A model generated the notes under the pieces. It was not told where the DNA came from, did not search any database, and was given only the letters and a program-made list of their open reading frames with translations. Shown here in pieces: positions 1-4,223 of a DNA stretch of 7,284 bases (positions are counted from its first letter, which is position 1; each line of letters begins with the position of its first letter). Source of the stretch: CAZMVY01 sp964617875 (GTDB lineage: Bacteria; Planctomycetota; Phycisphaerae; UBA1845; PWPN01); contig CAZUAI010000140.1 of NCBI GenBank assembly GCA_964617875.1, positions 1 to 7,284 on the forward strand, read 5' to 3'. The position numbers were made by a program, and so were the translations under genes.

Positions 1-636
1 TTATCGCACAGAGGCCAGCCTTTTTCCATAGGGGGGGTGAGAAATGCGGGCTATGCGCTGACCGGCATCCTCCTTCTGCTGACACCCCGCTTCTTCTTCT
101 CCGCCGCCGCCGTGGTGACCCTGCTTACCCTGATCGTGCGTCACGCCTCGTGGCGGCTGCACATCCCGCTCGACGGCTTCTTCTTCGACGGCGGCTGGCT
201 GATGTTCGCCGCCGGCATCGCCGTCTACTACGGCAGGAACTACGCCGTCCGGAAGCAGATCTGGTTCGTCAACGCCGCCCTTGTCGCCGGGATTGCATAT
301 TCCTTGAGGACCGCAGGCCACGGAGTCGAGCGGGAATTGCTCTGGGCATTCTCGTTCGCGTTGCTCATCTCCCTGACTCACCGGTGGGACTCGTCGCTCT
401 CCTCCTCCCGATTGCTCCGACCGCTCAGATTCAGCGGGACTATCTGTTACAGCCTCTACCTGGTTCACGCCCCGATCGCGCGAGGGATCAGCGAACTCCT
501 CTACCGCCAGGGCGTTCGAAGCGACGCGGCCACACTGTTCATCACCGTGCCGTTGTGCCTGCTCGTCTCGGTCGCCGCCGGATGGGCCTTTCACCTCGCC
601 GTCGAGCGGCGCTTCCTGAACGCCCCGCGATCATGA
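1..636 (+). CDS. Acyltransferase-3 family membrane protein, C-terminal part (5' end outside window)
   Basis: The frame is open from the first base to a TGA at 634-636, so the gene most likely starts upstream; a GTG at 37 is the first possible start inside the window. About six hydrophobic segments are visible, the first around YALTGILLLL and the last around ITVPLCLLVSVAAGWAF. The stretch FSGTICYSLYLVHAPIARGI is the typical late signature of the acyltransferase-3 family (G-x-x-SYSLYLxH), and the protein ends in AVERRFL, matching the usual 'ErPfl' end of the domain. These integral inner-membrane enzymes move acyl groups (often acetyl) onto sugars of exopolysaccharide, lipopolysaccharide or other envelope glycans. 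The donor, acceptor and partner genes cannot be told from here. The catalytic N-terminal region is missing. The first 45 bases do not read well as the family's usual LSxExQFY segment (see findings). The gene converges on proS, 55 bp away. Family assignment is firm; substrate is unknown. Confidence 0.82.
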   Translation, partial: LSHRGQPFSIGGVRNAGYALTGILLLLTPRFFFSAAAVVTLLTLIVRHASWRLHIPLDGFFFDGGWLMFAAGIAVYYGRNYAVRKQIWFVNAALVAGIAYSLRTAGHGVERELLWAFSFALLISLTHRWDSSLSSSRLLRPLRFSGTICYSLYLVHAPIARGISELLYRQGVRSDAATLFITVPLCLLVSVAAGWAFHLAVERRFLNAPRS

Positions 637-641
637 CGCGG
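625..641 (+). terminator. Weak hairpin around the acyltransferase stop codon
   Basis: CCGCG at 625-629 pairs perfectly with CGCGG at 637-641 across a 7-base loop that contains the TGA stop. There is no T-run. It lies in the gap between two convergent genes and may help transcription stop, but a 5-bp stem in GC-rich DNA is weak evidence. Confidence 0.2.
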
Positions 642-667
642 TCGGCGGCGGTTCAAAGCCCGAAGCC

Positions 668-692
668 GGCAGCACTCTCCGGAACGGCTGCC
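668..692 (-). terminator. Possible hairpin just after the proS stop codon
   Basis: GGCAGC at 668-673 pairs with GCTGCC at 687-692 across a 13-base loop. On the minus strand the stem begins with the last base of the proS TAG stop (694-692). There is no U-tract, so it would have to act as a non-canonical terminator or 3'-end stabiliser. Only six pairs, so the call is tentative. Confidence 0.2.
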
Positions 693-2455
693 TATGTGTT
701 GAGCGCAACCGCAGAGCGTCGGGCGACTTCCTCGACCGCCTGGTCGGGAGCCAGCCTCGCCACCTCGGCGCTGTCGCGGTTCTTGATCTCGACGACGCCG
801 TCCTTGAGGCTCTTTCTGCCCACGGTGATGCGGATCGGAATGCCGATCAGGTCGGCGTCCTTGAACTTGGGGCCGGGACGGGCGTCGCGGTCGTCCCACA
901 GAACATCGAGGCCCCTCGCGGTCAGCTCATCGTGCAGCTTCTCCGAGACGCGGGCGACCTCGGCGTCGGCAACGTCGAGCGAGACGATGAGCACGTGATA
1001 CGGAGCGATCGCCATCGGCCAGATGATGCCGTCGTCGTCATGGTGGGCCTCGATCGCCGCCGCCACGATGCGGTTCAGCCCGATGCCGTAGCAGCCCATG
1101 ATCATCGGCAGCGACTTGCCGTTCGCATCGAGAAACTCGGCCTTCATGGCCTGGCTGTACTTGGTGCCCAGCTTGAAAACGTGGCCGACCTCGATCGTCT
1201 TGATGAACTCGAGCGGTTGGCCGGTCTTCGGGCAGCGATCGCCCGGCGCGACGTTGCGGATGTCGGCGACGGCGGCGCGGTCGCCGGCGAGCGGGAAGTC
1301 GCGCCCCGGGTTCACGTTCCGCACATGGTAGTCGGTCTTGTTGGCCCCCGTGGCGGCATTGCGCATGACGGAGACCGCCTGATCAATGATGAGGCGTACG
1401 GCCGGGTCGCGATCCAGGAGGCCCTGCGGGCCGGCGAAGCCGACGTTGGCGCCCGTGAGGGCCTCGATGGCGTCGGCGCCGGCCAGTTCGATGGCGTCGG
1501 CGCCGGCGGCGCGGCGAAGCTTCGATTCATTGATCTCGTGGTCGCCGCGAACGAGGGCAACGACGAGCCGCTCGGCCGGCTTGCCGCCGTCGCCGGCGCG
1601 TACGACGGCCTTGAAGATCAGCGTCTTGATCATCCGGTCCGGCCGGGTCTGCAGGAAGCCGCAGACCTCGTCGATCGTCCGCTGACTCGGCGTATGAACC
1701 TCCTGCATTGCCTGCATGGGACTTTCATCCTGCGGAATCGGGGCGCAGGTGGCCCGCTCGACGTTCGCGGCGTAGTCACCGCTGCGTACGACGACGTCCT
1801 CCCCCGCATCCGTGGGAACCATGAACTCGTGCGAGGCGTCCCCGCCGATCGGCCCGCTCTCGGCCTCGACGGCCAGGTACGGCAACCCGCACCGGCGGTA
1901 GATGCGGCAGTACGCCTCGTACATCTTCTGGTAGCTGACGTCGAGGCCGGCCTTGTCCACGTCGAAGGAATACGCGTCCTTCATGAGGAACTCACGGGTG
2001 CGGAGGACGCCGCTCTTGGGCCGCTGCTCGTCGCGGAACTTGGTCTGGATCTGATAGAGGGTGACGGGGAGCTGCTTGTAGCTGTTGACGTAGCTCCGCA
2101 CGATGTCGGTGACGCACTCCTCGTGCGTCGGGCCGAGAACGGTGCCCCGGCGCCACTCCTGGTCCTTCAGGCGGAGGAGGGTCGTTCCCATGGTGACATC
2201 GCGGCCGGATTCCTGCCACAGCTCGATCGGCTGCATGGCGGCCATATGAAGCTCGATGGCGCCGGCGGCGTCCATCTCCTGCCGGATGATCGCCTCCACC
2301 TTTCGCAGCGCGCGATAGCCCAGCGGGAGGTACGAGTAGGCGCCGGCGGCGACCTGGCGGACGAGGCCGGCGCGGATCATGAGCTTGTGGGACGCGACCG
2401 TGGCGTCCGCGGGCGTTTCCTTCGCCGTGGGAATGAAAAACCGACTCCATCGCAT
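692..2455 (-). CDS. proS: Prolyl-tRNA synthetase, bacterial type with editing domain
   Basis: A 587-residue class II aminoacyl-tRNA synthetase that charges tRNA-Pro with proline in the cytoplasm; E. coli ProRS is of similar length (572). The N-terminal catalytic core has the motif 1 region (about 37-75), GPTHEE at 108-113, and motif 2 with FRDEQRP (140-146) followed by REFLMKDAYSF (154-164). Motif 3 is GCYGIGLNR at 454-462. Between motifs 2 and 3 lies the INS domain (about 225-400), which in bacterial ProRS hydrolyses mischarged Ala-tRNA-Pro. It retains IKT (Lys277, at the place of the E. coli editing lysine Lys279), GDHEIN (304-309) and GANKTDYH (370-377). The anticodon-binding domain runs from about 485 to the end. 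The ATG at 2455 is preferred because a GAGGAG lies 9 nt upstream and the protein then opens with the usual MRWSRFFIPT. The frame continues 33 codons further up to another ATG at 2554, but that extension is not synthetase-like. Appears intact and ordinary. Confidence 0.97.
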   Translation of the reverse strand: MRWSRFFIPTAKETPADATVASHKLMIRAGLVRQVAAGAYSYLPLGYRALRKVEAIIRQEMDAAGAIELHMAAMQPIELWQESGRDVTMGTTLLRLKDQEWRRGTVLGPTHEECVTDIVRSYVNSYKQLPVTLYQIQTKFRDEQRPKSGVLRTREFLMKDAYSFDVDKAGLDVSYQKMYEAYCRIYRRCGLPYLAVEAESGPIGGDASHEFMVPTDAGEDVVVRSGDYAANVERATCAPIPQDESPMQAMQEVHTPSQRTIDEVCGFLQTRPDRMIKTLIFKAVVRAGDGGKPAERLVVALVRGDHEINESKLRRAAGADAIELAGADAIEALTGANVGFAGPQGLLDRDPAVRLIIDQAVSVMRNAATGANKTDYHVRNVNPGRDFPLAGDRAAVADIRNVAPGDRCPKTGQPLEFIKTIEVGHVFKLGTKYSQAMKAEFLDANGKSLPMIMGCYGIGLNRIVAAAIEAHHDDDGIIWPMAIAPYHVLIVSLDVADAEVARVSEKLHDELTARGLDVLWDDRDARPGPKFKDADLIGIPIRITVGRKSLKDGVVEIKNRDSAEVARLAPDQAVEEVARRSAVALNT

Positions 2456-2464
2456 CAGGCGATA

Positions 2465-2470
2465 CTCCTC
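2465..2470 (-). promoter_or_regulatory. Shine-Dalgarno site of proS
   Basis: On the minus strand the sequence reads GAGGAG, 9 nt before the ATG at 2455. It decides the start of proS against the longer open frame that begins at 2554. Confidence 0.75.
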
Positions 2471-2481
2471 ATAAGCCAACC

Positions 2482-2496
2482 GTGGCGCGCCGCCAC
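2482..2496 (-). other. Perfect hairpin in the proS leader
   Basis: GTGGCG (2482-2487) and CGCCAC (2491-2496) form a perfect 6-bp stem with a 3-base loop, 11 nt upstream of the proS ribosome binding site. The left arm with its flanking base, CGTGGC (2481-2486), could instead pair with GCCACG at 2514-2519, so two exclusive folds exist. A regulatory role is not shown; GC-rich sequence makes such stems common. Confidence 0.25.
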
Positions 2497-2525
2497 ACGC
2501 AACGCCGGGCGCAGCCACGCGGGTG

Positions 2526-2554
2526 ATTCTCCCCGCCGGGGGCCCCGTTGGCAA
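2526..2554 (-). promoter_or_regulatory. Candidate sigma70-type promoter of proS
   Basis: On the minus strand: -35 TTGCCA (2554-2549, 5 of 6 to consensus), a 17-nt spacer and -10 GAGAAT (2531-2526, 4 of 6). This would give a leader of roughly 65 nt before the proS ATG at 2455. It stands back-to-back with the promoter of the small gene. Read by eye only. Confidence 0.35.
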
Positions 2555-2556
2555 GA

Positions 2557-2584
2557 TTGACGCCGTGGCGACGGTCGTTACACT
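2557..2584 (+). promoter_or_regulatory. Candidate sigma70-type promoter of the small lipoprotein-like gene
   Basis: -35 TTGACG (2557-2562, 5 of 6 to consensus), a 16-nt spacer and -10 TACACT (2579-2584, 4 of 6). A start near 2591 would leave a leader of about 42 nt. Its -35 box lies two bases from the oppositely directed -35 box of the candidate proS promoter. Confidence 0.4.
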
Positions 2585-2632
2585 ACCGTTCGTTGGCTTG
2601 GACGAGAGCGGTACCAGGGAGTTCGGTGAACC

Positions 2633-2800
2633 ATGAACAGATTCTCGCGTTGGATGCGATGGGCGTCGATGGTGGCCAGCGGGGCGATCGTCTTTCAGGC
2701 CGCAGGTTGCGATGCCTTCCTGCCGGCCCTGCAGATCCTTCAGACGGTCTTCCTCGGCGTGGCCGCCGTGGCTTCCTACATGATCATCCGGGAAATCTGA
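2633..2800 (+). CDS. Small lipoprotein-like hydrophobic protein (55 aa), function unknown
   Basis: A 55-codon reading frame from ATG 2633 to TGA 2798-2800, with AGGGAG 11 nt upstream (2616-2621) and a promoter-like sequence before that. The N-terminus is positively charged (Arg4, Arg7, Arg10) and followed by a hydrophobic stretch ASMVASGAIVFQAAGC, which reads as a type II signal peptide with Cys26 as the possible lipidated residue. The lipobox AAGC is imperfect because Ala replaces the usual Leu at -3. If cleaved there, the mature peptide would be only 30 residues, mostly hydrophobic (LQTVFLGVAAVASYMII), so it could sit in the membrane. No homologue or function is recognised with certainty. 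The gene fills the gap between divergent proS and convergent cpaE and does not overlap either, which supports it being real. A chance open frame cannot be fully excluded. Confidence 0.6.
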   Translation: MNRFSRWMRWASMVASGAIVFQAAGCDAFLPALQILQTVFLGVAAVASYMIIREI

Positions 2801-2825
2801 CGCCCGGCGGGGGTCGCCGGCGTCA
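2798..2825. terminator. Strong hairpin between convergent genes (possible bidirectional terminator)
   Basis: Left arm 2798-2809 (TGACGCCCGGCG) pairs with right arm 2815-2825 (CGCCGGCGTCA). All 11 right-arm bases pair, with one bulged C on the left, around the loop GGGGT. The left arm begins with the stop codon of the small gene, and the right arm ends 8 bp before the cpaE-like stop (2834). No T-run follows on either side, so it is not a textbook intrinsic terminator, but its placement between two converging genes fits termination or 3'-end protection for both. Confidence 0.5.
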
Positions 2826-2833
2826 TCGAGCGG

Positions 2834-4018
2834 TCAGGAGCCGAAGAGGCGTCCGAGCAGGCCGGCCTTGCGCTCCGTACCCGCCGCCGGCTTCGCCGAC
2901 TCACCGAGCAACTGCATTGCCAGCCCACGGATGGCGGCACGCACGCTGCTGTTGGGGGCGTCGGCCATCAGCGGATGCCCGTAGTCCAGCGAACTGGTGA
3001 CCTGCTCATAGTCGTTCGGCACGATCCCCAGCAGCTTCCGGTTGAACTGCTTCTCGACGTCTTCCGGGGCGAGCCGGCCGACGTTCTTCTTGTACCGGTT
3101 GGCCACGATGTGCACGCGGTCGTCCGGCATCCCGTAGCTCAGCAGGGCCTCGTACAGCCGCAGCGTGTTGCGGACGCTGGGCACGACAAGCTGAAGGATC
3201 AGGAGCACGGAGTCGGCCTGCTCCAGCGCGCCCAGCGTCAGGCGGTCGAACGTCCGCGGGGTGTCAACGACCACGCTGCCGTAATAGTTCGACATCAGCC
3301 GGAGGATCGTCGCGGCCCGGTCGGGCGTGACGAGCGCCGCTTCCTCGACGGTGGCCGGACGCGCAAGCACGGCGACCCGACACGGCAATCGAACGACCGC
3401 CGTCTCGAGCATCGCCCGGTCCACCTCGCCATCGCACTGGCACAGGTTCGCGATCGTGTGCGAGGCGGCACAATCGAAGTTGCTCGCGATGTCCCCGAAC
3501 TCGAGTTGAAGGTCGACCAGGGCACAGGTCGTCTGCGTGATGGAGGCGATTTCCATCGCGAGGTTGCACGCGATCGTCGTCGTGCCGACCCCGCCGCTGC
3601 CGCCCATGACGCAGATCCGGTGTCCGCCCGGGGCCAGTTGCGTCTGCTTCGTCGCCACCCGGTCCAGCGCCCGCCGCAGGTCGCCTCGGTCGATGGGCTT
3701 GAAGACGAACTGCTGGCACCCGGCCCGCATGGCGGCGATGATATCCTGCGGAGTGCTGTGCTCGCTGATCGCGATGACGGGTACCGTCGGGAATTGCGCG
3801 ACAACCGCCTCGATCATCGCGACCTGCCGGGGGACATCAGGATCCAGATTGACGAGCAGGACGTTGGCCGGCATCCGCCGCAATGCGTCCGTCAGGGCCG
3901 AGTGGTCCGATACCTCCGCGACGACGCGCGTGTCTCGCAGTTCGTTGATCGTGGCGCGAAGCGCCGGGCCGGCACCCGGCTCCGCATTGAACAGAACGAC
4001 ATACCGCTCGTTGGTCAT
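2834..4018 (-). CDS. cpaE: CpaE/TadZ-type protein: degenerate receiver domain plus MinD-like ATPase
   Basis: A 394-residue protein in the CpaE/TadZ family, which helps place and assemble Tad (type IVc) pili at the inner face of the membrane. Residues 7-122 fold like a response-regulator receiver and keep the FKPID lysine (Lys107), but the usual phospho-acceptor Asp appears to be Asn57 (VNLDPD), so phosphorylation is unlikely. Residues 133-375 are a MinD/ParA-like ATPase: the P-loop GGSGGVGTTT (139-148) lacks both the signature lysine (Ser141) and the usual P-loop lysine (Thr146), a departure seen in TadZ-type proteins. The Walker A' region is ALVDLQLEFGD (166-176), and VVVDTPRTF (249-257) fits the Walker B region. 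The C-terminus KAGLLGRLFGS could be a short amphipathic tail. ATG 4018 is preferred; a TTG at 4027 is possible, and an in-frame stop lies just above at 4049-4051. Neither start has a good ribosome site. No other tad gene is in the window, so a pilus role is inferred from the family only. Confidence 0.87.
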   Translation of the reverse strand: MTNERYVVLFNAEPGAGPALRATINELRDTRVVAEVSDHSALTDALRRMPANVLLVNLDPDVPRQVAMIEAVVAQFPTVPVIAISEHSTPQDIIAAMRAGCQQFVFKPIDRGDLRRALDRVATKQTQLAPGGHRICVMGGSGGVGTTTIACNLAMEIASITQTTCALVDLQLEFGDIASNFDCAASHTIANLCQCDGEVDRAMLETAVVRLPCRVAVLARPATVEEAALVTPDRAATILRLMSNYYGSVVVDTPRTFDRLTLGALEQADSVLLILQLVVPSVRNTLRLYEALLSYGMPDDRVHIVANRYKKNVGRLAPEDVEKQFNRKLLGIVPNDYEQVTSSLDYGHPLMADAPNSSVRAAIRGLAMQLLGESAKPAAGTERKAGLLGRLFGS

Positions 4019-4057
4019 GGACTCCAACCCGCGATGGACCGCGCCCGCTCACAAGCG

Positions 4058-4090
4058 GACGTTCCTACCGTTTATCGGCTAGGAAACGTC
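4058..4090. repeat. Imperfect inverted repeat in the cpaE-top6 divergent region
   Basis: Left arm 4058-4070 (GACGTTCCTACCG) pairs with right arm 4076-4090 (CGGCTAGGAAACGTC) across the loop TTTAT. All 13 left-arm bases are matched, and two single bases on the right are bulged. It lies 40 bp upstream of the cpaE-like start, within its probable leader or promoter. It could be a leader hairpin or an operator; the sequence does not decide. Confidence 0.45.
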
Positions 4091-4116
4091 GTTGCGTTGG
4101 TTCCAATTGGGCCGAT

Positions 4117-4156
4117 GGGGTGCCGCAAGTCCTCTTGCAGCCCCACCCGCTTGCGG
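4117..4156 (+). other. Overlapping dyads covering the candidate top6 promoter
   Basis: GCAAG (4125-4129) pairs with CTTGC (4134-4138) over a 4-base loop, with GGGG (4117-4120) and CCCC (4141-4144) pairing outside. Alternatively CCGCAAG (4123-4129) pairs perfectly with CTTGCGG (4150-4156). The two pairings exclude each other and cover the proposed -35 box and spacer, so an operator is conceivable. Function is not shown. Confidence 0.3.
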
Positions 4157-4162
4157 TATCAT
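4135..4162 (+). promoter_or_regulatory. Candidate promoter of the top6B-top6A unit
   Basis: -10 TATCAT (4157-4162, 5 of 6 to consensus), a 16-nt spacer and a poor -35 TTGCAG (4135-4140, 3 of 6). Transcription from about 4169 would give a leader near 55 nt before ATG 4224. The good -10 and location are the main support. Confidence 0.35.
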
Positions 4163-4223
4163 GATCCCCGGATGGAGTCGGTACGACGAGTTCCGATAAT
4201 CGCCACGGATGGCAGGGTGCCTG

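Noticed and set aside
2456..2525. A T-box or other tRNA-sensing leader for proS
   Set aside because: The leader is only about 65 nt with simple GC-rich stems; no T-box sequence or specifier-loop structure can be recognised.
2456..2554. A 33-residue N-terminal extension of proS up to ATG 2554
   Set aside because: The extension is unlike synthetases, would cover the candidate promoter, and the inner ATG at 2455 has a GAGGAG at proper spacing.
932..2560. A 542-codon plus-strand frame opposite proS
   Set aside because: No recognisable domain, and it lies wholly across the well-supported prolyl-tRNA synthetase on the other strand.
2548..3000. A 150-codon plus-strand frame overlapping the small gene in another frame
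   Set aside because: It runs through the terminator-like hairpin into the convergent cpaE-like gene, is very rich in Arg and Pro, and has no ribosome site; the 55-codon frame fits the intergenic space and has a signal-peptide pattern.
4019..4110. A sigma70 promoter for the cpaE-like gene on the minus strand
   Set aside because: GATAAA and TTGGAA can be found but not at acceptable spacing, so no promoter is called.
4028..4223. A mobile-element end or attachment site suggested by the inverted repeats
   Set aside because: The repeats are short and internal, there is no transposase, no target duplication, and no matching copy elsewhere in the window.
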